From WTKD01 sp965243525 (GTDB taxonomy: Bacteria; Spirochaetota; Spirochaetia; WTKD01): a stretch of 64,000 nt of DNA. Below the pieces are notes generated by a model. That model made no database searches. It worked only from the letters and a program-made list of their open reading frames with translations, and was not told the origin of the DNA. The DNA lies in assembly GCA_965243525.1 (NCBI GenBank), contig OZ251568.1, positions 1,488,001 through 1,552,000 on the forward strand. The letters run 5' to 3'. Below are positions 46,106 to 55,939 of this stretch, in pieces. The position numbers and the translations under genes are program-made. The number at the start of each line of letters is the position of its first letter. Positions within the stretch are counted from its first letter, which is position 1.

Positions 46106-46153
46106 TTTTACATTTGTTAAAATACATTGGTATGTTTTCCCGCACCCTGACCT

Positions 46154-47185
46154 ATGTTCACTTTTATTGTACGTAGACTAATCCAATTCATCCCCACCAT
46201 TCTTGGGGCAGTCACCCTTGTGTTTTTCTTGATTGCCTTGGCTCCAGGAGACCCGGCACGCATCATGTTGGGAGAACGAGCACAGAAAGAGCAGCTTGAA
46301 ATCTTGCGTGAAGAGCTTGGACTAAACAAGCCCTTGATGCAGCGCTATCTGATTTATTTAGGTAATGTGGTCCAGCTGGACCTTGGAAAATCTATCTCTA
46401 CGCAACGACCGGTGGTAGAAGAAATGCTTGAGCTCTTTCCGGCCACCATCGAATTGTCATTGGTTTCGATATTTTTGGCGGCATTATTTGGTATCGCTCT
46501 GGGATGTCTTGCTGCAGTCAAACGTAATTCTCCACTTGACTATGTTTCGATGTCCGGAGCGCTGGTTGGGGTATCGATGCCGGTGTTTTGGTTGGGGTTG
46601 ATGTGCATCATGCTCTTTTCAGTCATATTGGATATTTTTCCAACTGGTGGGAGGATCAATGCACGATATTTTTTCTTCCCGATTACCAATTTTTATGTTA
46701 TTGATTCCATCATCCTTTTGTTTCAAGAGGAAGATTGGAGTTATCTTGGGTCGACAATTATGCATATCATTCTTCCTGCGGCAGTGCTTGCAACCGTTCC
46801 TTTGGCAGTTATCGCACGCACTACGCGTAGCGCCATGTTGGAGGTTCTAAAACAAGACTACATCCGAACTGCTCGAGCCTTGGGGATTGGCTATGCACGC
46901 ATTGTTCGGGTATACGCATTGAAAAATGCACTCTTGACGATACTCACGGTGATAGGTATTCAATTTGGTTTGCTGTTATCGAGTGCAATTCTCACCGAAA
47001 CGATATTTGCATGGCCTGGGATTGGAAAATGGATATACAATGGCATTGCAGCGCGTGATTATCCAGTGGTGCAAGGAGGGGTTATCCTGATTGTTGGGAT
47101 TTTCTTATTGATAAATCTTGTTGTGGATATGATCTATGCAGTGGTGGACCCAAGAATCAGAATTACGAGAAAAACACATGGTTAA
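46154..47185 (+). CDS. dppB: Peptide ABC transporter permease DppB
   Basis: 343 residues with six hydrophobic segments. N-terminal signature FIVRRLIQFIPTILGAVTLVFFLI and ALAPGDPARIMLG; coupling loop VLKQDYIRTARALGIGYARIV; C-terminal ETIFAWPGIGKWI. The stop overlaps the start of dppC by eight bases. Confidence 0.94.
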   Translation: MFTFIVRRLIQFIPTILGAVTLVFFLIALAPGDPARIMLGERAQKEQLEILREELGLNKPLMQRYLIYLGNVVQLDLGKSISTQRPVVEEMLELFPATIELSLVSIFLAALFGIALGCLAAVKRNSPLDYVSMSGALVGVSMPVFWLGLMCIMLFSVILDIFPTGGRINARYFFFPITNFYVIDSIILLFQEEDWSYLGSTIMHIILPAAVLATVPLAVIARTTRSAMLEVLKQDYIRTARALGIGYARIVRVYALKNALLTILTVIGIQFGLLLSSAILTETIFAWPGIGKWIYNGIAARDYPVVQGGVILIVGIFLLINLVVDMIYAVVDPRIRITRKTHG

Positions 47186-48026
47186 ACAAGCGATAAAAGA
47201 GGTGCTTTTCCAATTGTGGAAGAGCAAGGCAGCATTCATCGGGCTGATTGTTATTCTGGTGTTCTATCTCTGTGCCCTTTTTGCACCTTTCGTGGCAACT
47301 CATGACCCTATTGAACAGAACATCGAGCAACGTAAACTCCCTCCGTTTTCAGATGGGCATATTCTCGGAACTGATGAACTGGGGAGGGATCTTTTCTCTC
47401 GCATTGTCTATGGGGCACGTATCTCGATGCTTATTGGTGCGGTATCTGTTGGAATTGCGCTGATTATTGGAACGACTGTTGGGCTTGTTGCAGGATATGT
47501 TGGCGGCATTGTTGACACCGTTTTTATGCGTATTATCGACATCATGCTTTCCTTTCCCTATGTCCTGCTAACCATAGTCATTGTCTCGCTGCTTGGACCA
47601 TCCTTGTTGAATGCGATGATTGCAATTGGTATTTCGCATATTCCACGGTATGCGCGAGTCTGCCGGGCTGCGGTTCTTTCTGAAAAAGAAAGTGATTACG
47701 TGATGGCAGAACGTTCCTTGGGAGCAGGGTCATTATCGCTGATGGTCACGGGAATTTTGCCGAATGTGTTCGCTCCGGTTTTGGTGCAGGCAACGCTGGG
47801 ATTTGGTGATGCGATCCTTTCTGCTGCTGCTTTGTCTTTTTTGGGATTGGGAGCACAGCCACCGACGCCAGAATGGGGACTTATGATTGCAAGCTCGCGT
47901 GATTTTGTCACCAATGCATGGTGGATTGTAACATTTCCAGGCATTGCGACACTGTTTGCGGTCATTGGGTTCAATGTTTTCGGAGATGGATTACGAGATA
48001 TCTTGGATGTAAGGTTGCACGATTGA
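47178..48026 (+). CDS. dppC: Peptide ABC transporter permease DppC
   Basis: 282 residues from the ATG at 47178 (MVKQAIKEV). Signature LGTDELGRDLFSRIVYGARISM and coupling loop MAERSLGAGSLSLM; C-terminal FLGLGAQPPTPEWGLMI. The longer frame from 47136 lies entirely inside dppB. TGATG links its stop to the start of dppD. Confidence 0.94.
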   Translation: MVKQAIKEVLFQLWKSKAAFIGLIVILVFYLCALFAPFVATHDPIEQNIEQRKLPPFSDGHILGTDELGRDLFSRIVYGARISMLIGAVSVGIALIIGTTVGLVAGYVGGIVDTVFMRIIDIMLSFPYVLLTIVIVSLLGPSLLNAMIAIGISHIPRYARVCRAAVLSEKESDYVMAERSLGAGSLSLMVTGILPNVFAPVLVQATLGFGDAILSAAALSFLGLGAQPPTPEWGLMIASSRDFVTNAWWIVTFPGIATLFAVIGFNVFGDGLRDILDVRLHD

Positions 48027-49009
48027 TGCGTATTCTTGATGTTCAGAATATCACGATTGGATTCAAAAACAGGCATGGGTTTCTGCCCATGGTTCGTGAC
48101 CTATCGTTTTCAATAGATCGCGGTGAGGTGCTGAGCATCGTTGGCGAATCCGGATGTGGAAAATCGATAACTGCATACAGCATTCTGAGGTTGATGGATC
48201 CAGCGCTGTCAGCGATCAAGGGAAGCGGTATCTTTTTTCACGACCAAAATCTGCTCGATCTGAGAGAAAAACAAATGCAGGGCATTCGTGGGAAAAAGAT
48301 TGCAATGGTTTTTCAAGAACCGATGTCCTCGCTGAATCCTGTCTTTAGTGTGGGAGCGCAGTTAACGAGCGTTTGTCGACTCCATGCAGGTGACAGCAAG
48401 CAACAAGCATGGACGCATGGTATAGACCTGCTCAAGCAAGTACACATATCTGCTGCTGCAGAATGCATGCATAAATATCCGCACGAGCTTTCCGGAGGAA
48501 TGCGACAGCGAGTTTTGATTGCTCTTTCATTGGCGTCACCGGATCTGGAATTGCTCATTGCTGATGAACCAACAACGGCATTGGATGTAACAATCCAGGC
48601 ACAGATCCTGCATTTGCTCGATGAATTACGCAAGGAGACAGGGCTTACGCTGTTGCTTATCACCCACGATCTTGGCGTTGTTGCAACATTGAGTGAGCGA
48701 GTGATGGTTATGTATGCCGGACGCAAGGTTGAAGAGGGAAGTCTTGAATCGATTTTAGCAAAGCCTCGCCATCCATATACACAGGGGCTCTTGGCTTCGC
48801 TGCCAAGCAAGCAACATGAAACACTCAAACAAGGCAAACCACTGTATGCAATTCCTGGGACGGTTCCTCCCTTGGAGTCGATCAGTCATGCATGTCCCTT
48901 TGCAGTGCGGTGCAATCATGCAGGAGATTCTTGTGTTGAACGATTTCCAGATCGCACAGAAATAGATGATTTGCATCAGGTATGGTGCTATTTTCCACAA
49001 GAGATATGA
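48026..49009 (+). CDS. dppD: Peptide ABC transporter ATPase DppD
   Basis: 327 residues from the ATG at 48026, which shares one base with the dppC stop (TGATG). Walker A GESGCGKSITA, signature LSGGMRQRVLIALSL, Walker B LLIADEPTTALDV and switch LLITHDLGVVA. The C-terminal region has cysteines (CPFAVRCNHAGDSC) typical of the Dpp/Opp subfamily, which often bind an iron-sulfur cluster. Confidence 0.94.
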   Translation: MRILDVQNITIGFKNRHGFLPMVRDLSFSIDRGEVLSIVGESGCGKSITAYSILRLMDPALSAIKGSGIFFHDQNLLDLREKQMQGIRGKKIAMVFQEPMSSLNPVFSVGAQLTSVCRLHAGDSKQQAWTHGIDLLKQVHISAAAECMHKYPHELSGGMRQRVLIALSLASPDLELLIADEPTTALDVTIQAQILHLLDELRKETGLTLLLITHDLGVVATLSERVMVMYAGRKVEEGSLESILAKPRHPYTQGLLASLPSKQHETLKQGKPLYAIPGTVPPLESISHACPFAVRCNHAGDSCVERFPDRTEIDDLHQVWCYFPQEI

Positions 49010-49010
49010 G

Positions 49011-50012
49011 ATGAACAAAGAAAATACTGCAAATAAATCTGAAAACTTGGTAGAAATTCGCGATCTATCGGTGCGATACCGCCAGGCGAAGATGTCATGG
49101 GGAAAAGAGACGGGATTTACAGCGGTTGATGCTGTGAATTTTTCAATTAAGAAGGGTGAAATTCTTGGCTTGGTCGGAGAAACAGGCAGTGGAAAATCAA
49201 GTATTGGCCGTTCTATTCTTGGGTTGATTCCGTTTTCAGGACAGGTGTCGATAGCAGATAAGCGCATTGATGAGATGAATCATGCAGCATTGAAGGAACA
49301 CCGTCGACACATGCAGATTATCTTTCAAGACCCTCTTTCAAGCTTGAACCGCCGAAAGAACATTCGATCATTGATGACCCAGGGTTTGAATATCCAAAAG
49401 ATAGGAACAAAGGAAGAGCGCGAGCGACGGGTGATATCGTTATTGCAAGAGGTTGGATTTGACGAGTCTATTTTAAAACGATTTCCGCACCAATTCTCTG
49501 GCGGCCAACGACAGCGTATATCTATTGCTCGAGCATTAACGGTGAATCCTTCTTTTGTTGTATGTGATGAAGCAGTGAGCGCTTTGGATGTTTCTGTGCA
49601 GGCTTCGATCATCAACCTATTGCTTGATCTTCGAAAAAAGCACGACCTCACCTATTTGTTTATTTCACACGATCTTTCGGTGATTGAACTAATATCGGAC
49701 CGGATTATCGTATTGTATCTTGGGCGTATCGTAGAAGAAGGGTATACAGATGCAATCATGAAGAAGCAGTTACATCCCTATACAAAGATGCTGTTTGATG
49801 CATCTCCTAGTCCAACGATAGAGCAACGAAGCAAATCTCTCCAGAAGGTTCAAGGAGAAATTCCCCAGCGCTCAGAGATACCCAAGGGATGTTTTTTTGC
49901 ATCACGATGCCCCTTTGTTATGAAAAAGTGTCGAGAGATGTATCCGTCAACGATCAACGTTACCTCAACACATCGTGCTGCGTGTTGGCTCTATGAAGAT
50001 AAGAAAAACTAG
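49011..50012 (+). CDS. dppF: Peptide ABC transporter ATPase DppF
   Basis: 333 residues from the ATG one base after the dppD stop. Walker A GETGSGKSSIG, signature FSGGQRQRISIARAL, Walker B FVVCDEAVSALDV, switch LFISHDLSV, and the C-terminal cysteine motif CFFASRCPFVMKKC. Forms the ATPase heterodimer with DppD. Last gene of the five-gene peptide operon. Confidence 0.94.
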   Translation: MNKENTANKSENLVEIRDLSVRYRQAKMSWGKETGFTAVDAVNFSIKKGEILGLVGETGSGKSSIGRSILGLIPFSGQVSIADKRIDEMNHAALKEHRRHMQIIFQDPLSSLNRRKNIRSLMTQGLNIQKIGTKEERERRVISLLQEVGFDESILKRFPHQFSGGQRQRISIARALTVNPSFVVCDEAVSALDVSVQASIINLLLDLRKKHDLTYLFISHDLSVIELISDRIIVLYLGRIVEEGYTDAIMKKQLHPYTKMLFDASPSPTIEQRSKSLQKVQGEIPQRSEIPKGCFFASRCPFVMKKCREMYPSTINVTSTHRAACWLYEDKKN

Positions 50013-50140
50013 CACGGCGCTGCTCTGCGCACTTTATTATAGACGTGATTCAATATTGTGCTAGAAACGCCACTATATAACCAATAACAGGGTTGGTTCG
50101 TAATAGTGGAGTTGTTTTTCTTATTTTGATACACTGCATT

Positions 50141-50917
50141 ATGCCGAAATTGGTTTTCTTATGCCTGTTCATTGGAGGGGCTTTCTTGCATGCAATGGAT
50201 GGCCACCGCCTCGAAACAAGCATAGGGTTGAGTTATGGCTTGAATAGAGATACCGTTGTTTCCTCTGTCCCACGCAACCAATTGTTTGGTGATCTCGTCC
50301 TTGGCTATCACGCTATGTTAGAGCGGCATTCACATCATGTGCGATTTATAGGTCGTGCAGGAGGACTCGCCACTTCCTATGATCCATTGTTTGAACTCGG
50401 AGAAATCGGTGCAGCCCTATTGTTGCGCTATCAAGGACATGCGCGCGTGTACACATCCGATGTGGTGAAGGTCTCTGTTGGAGGCATGATCTATGGAGGG
50501 CTCGATATCAGCATCCCTTCGTTTTTAGGCTATGCGTGGAATGGCGAATTTGGAATTGGTCCCTCAGTAGAAATCTATGCACATCTTGGAAAGCACTCGT
50601 TTGATGTTTTGGTTTCAACTCCAGTCCTTGGCATGATGAATCGCCCCCTTTATGCGGTGTATAATTTTTCACTAGAGGAATCTTTGGAGCGAAATGGATT
50701 TTTGGTTCCATTGATATCAGATCCTTTTTTTGTATCCTACCATAATCTCGTGCGCATCGACGCTGAACTTGCCCATCGATACTCCATAACAAAACGCATT
50801 GACCTGCTCACGCGTTATGAAATTGGCTATCGGTTTGTTCGGATTCCTGCAGAAGCACACCAACTACGGCAGGGAATTTCTTTTGGGGTGGATATTAGAT
50901 TGAGAGGGGATTCATGA
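50141..50917 (+). CDS. Probable outer-membrane beta-barrel protein
   Basis: 258 residues from the ATG at 50141 (MPKLVFLCLFIGGAFLHA, a signal peptide); the longer frame opens with TTG at 50093 and lacks support. The rest consists of alternating polar and hydrophobic strands with many aromatic ends (IGLSYGLN, LVLGYHAML, AGGLATSYD, EIGYRFVRIP), as in a small barrel. No known family is recognised. ATGA overlap with the next gene implies joint translation with the S41-like lipoprotein. Confidence 0.65.
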   Translation: MPKLVFLCLFIGGAFLHAMDGHRLETSIGLSYGLNRDTVVSSVPRNQLFGDLVLGYHAMLERHSHHVRFIGRAGGLATSYDPLFELGEIGAALLLRYQGHARVYTSDVVKVSVGGMIYGGLDISIPSFLGYAWNGEFGIGPSVEIYAHLGKHSFDVLVSTPVLGMMNRPLYAVYNFSLEESLERNGFLVPLISDPFFVSYHNLVRIDAELAHRYSITKRIDLLTRYEIGYRFVRIPAEAHQLRQGISFGVDIRLRGDS

Positions 50918-52065
50918 ACAGCTCGATGCCTATCTATAGGAAAAAACAGCGAGAACAGAGAAGATTAGGCCTGTCTTTGTTCGCAATGCTCATGGTGGGG
51001 GTCCTTAGCTCAGCCTGTTCCACCGCCTTTGGTGGATTTCCTGACACTCCAGATGGGGTATACGAAAGTTTTTGGGCAGATTTTCGCAGGATATATGCCT
51101 ATAAGGACGAGATCAAAAACCCAACCTTCGAGGCCTTGAAGGCGAAATATGATGGAGAACCACGACGAAATTTTCGAGACATTGCAGCGACTCTGATCAA
51201 GATAGAAAACAATCTGCTGGACCCACATTTTACGATACTTACTGGAAGGGGAGGATTTCCCAGCACAGGTGTCTCGCAGCATGACTACAACACGCATAAG
51301 AGGACATACTACCCCACATTTGAAGAATCGCTATTTTCTCCGAGTACACCCACCCCCATTGTCGCGGTGTCTGGGTATGCCGTTGATGCATTTGAAAATT
51401 TTATTTTTGGCATCGTTGATAAAACAGGATTGAGTGTTCAGAGTTATGATACTGAGGTCATAGGGTATATCGGCATCAAAAATCTTGTGTTGGAATTATC
51501 AGGGTCATCGCGTTTGGCGGGCAATAGTTCCTGGCTTGAGCACATAGAGACCATCCTTGAAATATTTGAGAACAACGGAGTGACCCATATTGCTTTTGAT
51601 ATCCGCAGCGATGCGGGGGGCAGCCTGTACAACGCAAAATACATTGCAGGTCGATTCGCAACTGACAGGAGGCCAGCGATCATAGCAGAAGAACGACTCC
51701 GGGATGACAGGTTCCAACGCCGAACCTTGGACATAGAACCAGAAGGGAATGTTCGTTTTACAAAACCAATTGCCATTTTGATTAACCGTCGAACCTGTAG
51801 CGGTGGGGAAATGCTCGCCTTGTTTATGGCTGCTCGTGACAATGCGACTCTTGTTGGAAGCAATTCAAAGGGATGCACTGGAGCAATTGTGGAGCGAGAT
51901 CTTCCCAACGGGTGGGTTGTTAGGATGACTTCGAGCAGGACCTTTCGAGTTGATGGGACAAATTATTTTCGGGTTGGGATTGAGCCGGATCCTGGATTTC
52001 TTGCTCAACCAGGTGGAACGAAGGATGCAATTCTTGAAAAGGCAGTCGAGGCCCTAACCCAATAA
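50914..52065 (+). CDS. S41 (C-terminal processing protease/tricorn core)-like lipoprotein
   Basis: 383 residues. A basic N terminus, hydrophobic stretch and lipobox SSAC (C35) predict a lipoprotein. The core resembles S41 peptidases: DIRSDAGGSL as the substrate loop, INRRTCSGGEML with the presumed nucleophile S296, and LVGSNSKGCTGA in the place of the downstream catalytic motif. No PDZ domain is seen between the N-terminal helical part and the catalytic core. Whether it cleaves peptides is uncertain. Its stop-start overlap with the barrel gene suggests the two act together at the outer membrane. Confidence 0.7.
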   Translation: MNSSMPIYRKKQREQRRLGLSLFAMLMVGVLSSACSTAFGGFPDTPDGVYESFWADFRRIYAYKDEIKNPTFEALKAKYDGEPRRNFRDIAATLIKIENNLLDPHFTILTGRGGFPSTGVSQHDYNTHKRTYYPTFEESLFSPSTPTPIVAVSGYAVDAFENFIFGIVDKTGLSVQSYDTEVIGYIGIKNLVLELSGSSRLAGNSSWLEHIETILEIFENNGVTHIAFDIRSDAGGSLYNAKYIAGRFATDRRPAIIAEERLRDDRFQRRTLDIEPEGNVRFTKPIAILINRRTCSGGEMLALFMAARDNATLVGSNSKGCTGAIVERDLPNGWVVRMTSSRTFRVDGTNYFRVGIEPDPGFLAQPGGTKDAILEKAVEALTQ

Positions 52066-52131
52066 AACAAGACTCTGAGATGGTGAACACGCCTGGTATT
52101 CTTTAAATTTGATTTTAGTCAGCACAATACC

Positions 52132-52986
52132 ATGATGTATGAGAATGGATTTCCACGGGTTAGTGTGGTTATACCGGTGTATAATCGTCAAGAACTGCTT
52201 AATCGGGCCCTTGCCTCGGTGCTGCAACAAAGTTATCCGGTGGAATCAATCATTGTTGTCGATGATGGCTCTGTTCCAGCGATCAATGCCCCTTATGCAG
52301 ATCCACGCATAGAGGTGATACGCATTCCTCATTCTGGTATGCCAGGGAAGGTGCGGAACATCGGTATTGCCAAGGTACAAAGTCCCTGGGTTGCTTTTCT
52401 TGATTCTGACGACCAATGGTTGTCTGAAAAACTTGCACAACAATGCAAGGTATTAGAGCAAGCCCATGCTGATACGCTCTGTGTGTTTACACAGGAATAT
52501 TGGATGCGGAAGGGAAGATTGCGGCGAGCACCACAACCCATTCGCGATCAAAAGGATTTGTTTTCAGCAGCCTTGCAGAAATGCGTGATGGGGCCATCGA
52601 CAGCCATGGTGCAAACCGAAGCCCTGCGTGCGATACATGGATTTCGGGAAGACCTTGTGTTTGCAGAGGATTACGAGTGTTGGATTCGGTTGTTGCTGCG
52701 TGGGGCTGCCCATCCAGTTGAAGAACCACTGGTGTTAAAATACGCAAACATGGGAGACAACCTCAGTGAGCAGGTTCCCATGCAGGAATGGCATCGCCTG
52801 CGAGGCTTGGCGGGCATTTTTGAGGCAGTGCAGAATGATGCCCTGCAAGCAGAAGCATGGCAACGTGATCTGATTTTTGCCGTCTTGCAAAAGAAGTTTG
52901 CCATTGTGCATAAAGGAGCAAAAAAGCATGCAAATGCTGCCATACTTACTTGGTTGGCGGACTTGCAGAAAAAATTTCCTTTTTAG
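52132..52986 (+). CDS. Family 2 glycosyltransferase
   Basis: 284-residue cytoplasmic or membrane-associated GT-A enzyme. Starts VSVVIPVYNRQELLNRAL, has VDDGSVPA and the metal-binding Asp motif FLDSDDQW, and AEDYECWIRLL as the likely catalytic base region. Transfers an unknown activated sugar, perhaps to a surface glycan. The neighbour manA may supply sugar nucleotide precursors. ATG-ATG at the start leaves the first residue ambiguous. Confidence 0.85.
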   Translation: MMYENGFPRVSVVIPVYNRQELLNRALASVLQQSYPVESIIVVDDGSVPAINAPYADPRIEVIRIPHSGMPGKVRNIGIAKVQSPWVAFLDSDDQWLSEKLAQQCKVLEQAHADTLCVFTQEYWMRKGRLRRAPQPIRDQKDLFSAALQKCVMGPSTAMVQTEALRAIHGFREDLVFAEDYECWIRLLLRGAAHPVEEPLVLKYANMGDNLSEQVPMQEWHRLRGLAGIFEAVQNDALQAEAWQRDLIFAVLQKKFAIVHKGAKKHANAAILTWLADLQKKFPF

Positions 52987-53025
52987 CGTCAAAACATTCT
53001 GAGTGCACCATCTTGACCGAAACAG

Positions 53026-54147
53026 ATGATGATCATAGTCTGCAATATGCACGTTCTTCAACCGGCTATTCAGCAATACGATTGGGGTGATTATCATTTT
53101 ATTCCTGCTTTTCTGAATATACAGGAGACGAAAAAACCATATGCAGAACTCTGGTATGGAACGCATGAACAGGGAGAAACATATCTGCCGTCGTTGAAAA
53201 AAACGCTTCGGAACCATCTTCAAAAACCCCTGCCTTATTTGTTAAAGGTACTTTCTGCGAGAATTCCATTGTCTATTCAGGTGCATCCAACAAAGGCAGA
53301 AGCGGAGACTGGTTTTCAGAAGGAAGAAAAGGCACAATTACCGAGGAACGCGCCACAGCGAAATTACCGAGATGCAAACCACAAGCCAGAAATATTGGTT
53401 GCCTTAACCGATGTCTGGGCCTTGTCCTCTTTTCGTAGGATTGAAGAAATTATCCAATTCTTGACTGGGTTGGAAATCCCCCATACGCTGATCAACGAAC
53501 AGGATCTTCTTCCATGGCTGCGGTCATTGCTCTTGCGTGAACATGATGAATCCCTTGAAAAACGTATAGAGGCCTATGCCGAGATGCATATGCAAGAAAA
53601 ATACGATGTGCATTGGTGGGCCTTGCAAGCTGCTGCACTCTATCCAGAAGATATTGGAATCATCATGCCCTATTTGTTGAACCTTGTGCACCTAGGCCCC
53701 GGCGAGGCGTTGTTCAACCAGGCTGGCGAACTCCATGCTTATCTTCAAGGAGCCGGAGTGGAGCTCATGGCAAGTTCAGATAACGTGTTACGAGGAGCTT
53801 GGACTACTAAACATCGTGATATCGAGGAACTCTGTAACATTGCTTCCTTTGTTCCGCGTGAGCCATCTATAATTCACCCAAACAAGACACAAGCAAATAT
53901 AGAGGAGTACAAAGTTCCGGTGGATGATTTTTTGTTATATCGCGTCAATGGGGAGACCAAGCTGTCGTGGGAGTTGCCGAGTGAAATAGGTATTGTTCTG
54001 TGTACAGATGGAAGGATGCACATACGTAATGCAAGTGCTTCTTGTATGATAGGAAGAGGTGGGGCATTGCTTTGCACATCCTCAGAGATATTTGTAGAAG
54101 GTTCAGGAGAACTGTTTATAGCTACCCATGCGATGCATTTGGATTGA
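53026..54147 (+). CDS. manA: Mannose-6-phosphate isomerase, class I
   Basis: Interconverts mannose-6-phosphate and fructose-6-phosphate, linking glycolysis to mannosyl glycan synthesis. Up to 373 residues; ATGs at 53026, 53029 and 53047 are all possible, the last giving the typical MHVLQPAIQQYDWG. Zinc ligands lie in SIQVHPTK (Gln and His), HKPEI (Glu) and ELHAYLQG (His); ASSDNVLRGAWTTKH is the family signature. It overlaps the YaiI-like gene by 20 bases. Confidence 0.93.
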   Translation: MMIIVCNMHVLQPAIQQYDWGDYHFIPAFLNIQETKKPYAELWYGTHEQGETYLPSLKKTLRNHLQKPLPYLLKVLSARIPLSIQVHPTKAEAETGFQKEEKAQLPRNAPQRNYRDANHKPEILVALTDVWALSSFRRIEEIIQFLTGLEIPHTLINEQDLLPWLRSLLLREHDESLEKRIEAYAEMHMQEKYDVHWWALQAAALYPEDIGIIMPYLLNLVHLGPGEALFNQAGELHAYLQGAGVELMASSDNVLRGAWTTKHRDIEELCNIASFVPREPSIIHPNKTQANIEEYKVPVDDFLLYRVNGETKLSWELPSEIGIVLCTDGRMHIRNASASCMIGRGGALLCTSSEIFVEGSGELFIATHAMHLD

Positions 54148-54580
54148 TGCTGATTCGTGCTCGAGGGAGGCACGAAACATTGTTATGCGACTTACCCGTC
54201 GGATAGATATCAAGGTCGTTCTGGTCGCAAATCATCCGCTCAGGATACGAGAGAACAACCGCATTCAAGTGGTGCTCTGTGGCGTCGGCAGGGATGCTGC
54301 CGATGATTATATCCATGCTGAATCTCGCCCAGGGGATATTGTGGTGTGTCGTGATATTGCACTCACTCAGAGACTGCTTTCCAAGGGAGCGCATGTCCTC
54401 AACGATCGAGGAAAAATATACACTGAACAGAGCATCGCTTATGATACATTGCGCAGGGACATGGCCTATCAAGTGCACACAGAGCTGGGAATTACAAAGT
54501 CTCATTCACGTAAAAAGAAGGAAGGACATTCGCATGCTTTTGCTCGTGGCCTTGAGCATTTGCTTTACAGATGCACGTGA
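54128..54580 (+). CDS. YaiI/YqxD (UPF0178, DUF188) family protein
   Basis: 150 residues of the PIN-like/NYN-like YaiI family, function not established. IDADSCSREARNIV near the start (usually DADACP), then GRDAADDYI, GDIVVCRDIALTQRLLSKGA and NDRGKIYTEQSI. It overlaps manA, and its end contains the promoter of fprA. Confidence 0.85.
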   Translation: MRCIWIDADSCSREARNIVMRLTRRIDIKVVLVANHPLRIRENNRIQVVLCGVGRDAADDYIHAESRPGDIVVCRDIALTQRLLSKGAHVLNDRGKIYTEQSIAYDTLRRDMAYQVHTELGITKSHSRKKKEGHSHAFARGLEHLLYRCT

Positions 54581-54592
54581 TGGTTTTATACT
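54564..54592 (+). promoter_or_regulatory. Promoter of fprA
   Basis: TTTACA (54564-54569), 17 bases, TATACT (54587-54592), overlapping the last codons of the YaiI-like gene. GGGAGG about seven bases before the ATG at 54628 is the ribosome binding site. Confidence 0.75.
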
Positions 54593-54627
54593 TGAACTAA
54601 GATTGCTAAATTACCGGGAGGATTATT

Positions 54628-55866
54628 ATGACAACAACAAAAGTAACAGATAATACATATCGATTTTCAGTGAATGCGGAGCCAAATAGCCTTTTGTTTG
54701 AAAGCCTGTGGCCCATTCCCGAGGGTGTATCGATGAATTCATATATTGTGAAGGGCGATAAGGCGGCGATCATTGACGGCGTATGTGGATGGGATGGTGT
54801 TCCTGAATCCTTGTTTGCTCAGTTAAAAAAGGCAGATATTGCTCTGGAGAGCATTGATTATGTGGTGATTAACCATATGGAACCTGATCACAGCGAATGG
54901 ATCAAAAGCTTCGCAGCGATTCGTTCGGATTTCACTATCTATACACATGCAAAATCCAAGGTATTACTTGAAAACCTTTTTGGCATCACCCAGGATATCG
55001 TTCCGGTAAAATCAGGTGATACACTCGATCTTGGACAGGGGCATGTGCTTGCGTTTGAAGAAATTCCCAATGTTCACTGGCCAGAAACGATTGCGACATT
55101 TGATACAAAGACGAAAACACTGTTTCCTTGTGATGCCTTTGGGTCGTTTAAATCGGTGCCGGATAATCCATATACCGACGAACTCTCGGAAGAAGAGATC
55201 AAATCATTTGAAGAAGAAACCCTTCGGTATTATGCAAACATTGTGGGGGCATTTTCTGTTCCGGTGCAAAAAGCAATCAAAAAGGTTGAACCGTTGTTGC
55301 CGGTGAACATCATCGCCCCAGGACATGGGCTGATCTGGCGCGGTAATGCTGAACGAGTTATCTCCATGTACAGTGATTTTGCATCGTATAGCGCAGGTCC
55401 GGCACAAAAGGCAGTTACGCTTATATGGGCGTCTATGTATGGGAATACCGGAAAGGCAGTTCCTGCTGCAGTGAAGGCTTTGGAAGATGCAGGAGCTGCA
55501 GTGTATGTGCACAAGGTTCCAGAAAGCCATGTTTCGTATATCCTTCGTGATGTGTGGAAATCAAGCGGTGTGGTCATCGCTGGGCCTACGTATGAATATA
55601 ATTTGTTCCCAGGATTGGTGAATGTTCTTGATGAATTAGGAAAGAAGAAAGCAAAGAACAGGAAGGCCTTTCATTTTGGATCCTATGGCTGGAAAAGCGG
55701 ATCGCAGAGTGAAATTGATGAGATCAATGAACGATTAAAAATGAAATGGGAATTTCTTGAACCAGTAACCTTCATCGGTTCGCCAGGAGACAATGATATA
55801 GCTGAAATTGCATCCAGCTGCACCAAACTTGCTCAATCGGTGATCGAATGGGTTGATGCATCCTAG
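54628..55866 (+). CDS. fprA: Flavodiiron protein FprA (A-type)
   Basis: 412 residues. Reduces oxygen to water or nitric oxide to nitrous oxide with electrons from rubredoxin or a flavin partner, protecting low-oxygen metabolism. The N-terminal beta-lactamase-like domain holds the diiron ligands in NHMEPDHSEW and APGHG; the C-terminal flavodoxin domain binds FMN at ASMYGNTGKA. A second ligand region is VHWPET. It has its own promoter and a good binding site, so it is probably a single gene. Together with tpx it points to an aerotolerant anaerobe. Confidence 0.95.
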   Translation: MTTTKVTDNTYRFSVNAEPNSLLFESLWPIPEGVSMNSYIVKGDKAAIIDGVCGWDGVPESLFAQLKKADIALESIDYVVINHMEPDHSEWIKSFAAIRSDFTIYTHAKSKVLLENLFGITQDIVPVKSGDTLDLGQGHVLAFEEIPNVHWPETIATFDTKTKTLFPCDAFGSFKSVPDNPYTDELSEEEIKSFEEETLRYYANIVGAFSVPVQKAIKKVEPLLPVNIIAPGHGLIWRGNAERVISMYSDFASYSAGPAQKAVTLIWASMYGNTGKAVPAAVKALEDAGAAVYVHKVPESHVSYILRDVWKSSGVVIAGPTYEYNLFPGLVNVLDELGKKKAKNRKAFHFGSYGWKSGSQSEIDEINERLKMKWEFLEPVTFIGSPGDNDIAEIASSCTKLAQSVIEWVDAS

Positions 55867-55885
55867 GCTACTTTATTCTTAAACA

Positions 55886-55939
55886 AGATTGCAACCCTAT
55901 GTGATGAGCTGCTTGTCTGTGAGATGACAAGAACAATCT
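55886..55939 (+). terminator. Possible structured terminator of fprA
   Basis: Nested inverted repeats: AGATTG (55886-55891) with CAATCT (55934-55939) enclosing CTTGTC (55912-55917) with GACAAG (55926-55931), followed by GATCTTTT. Not a simple hairpin; may be a terminator or a small structured RNA. Confidence 0.4.
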
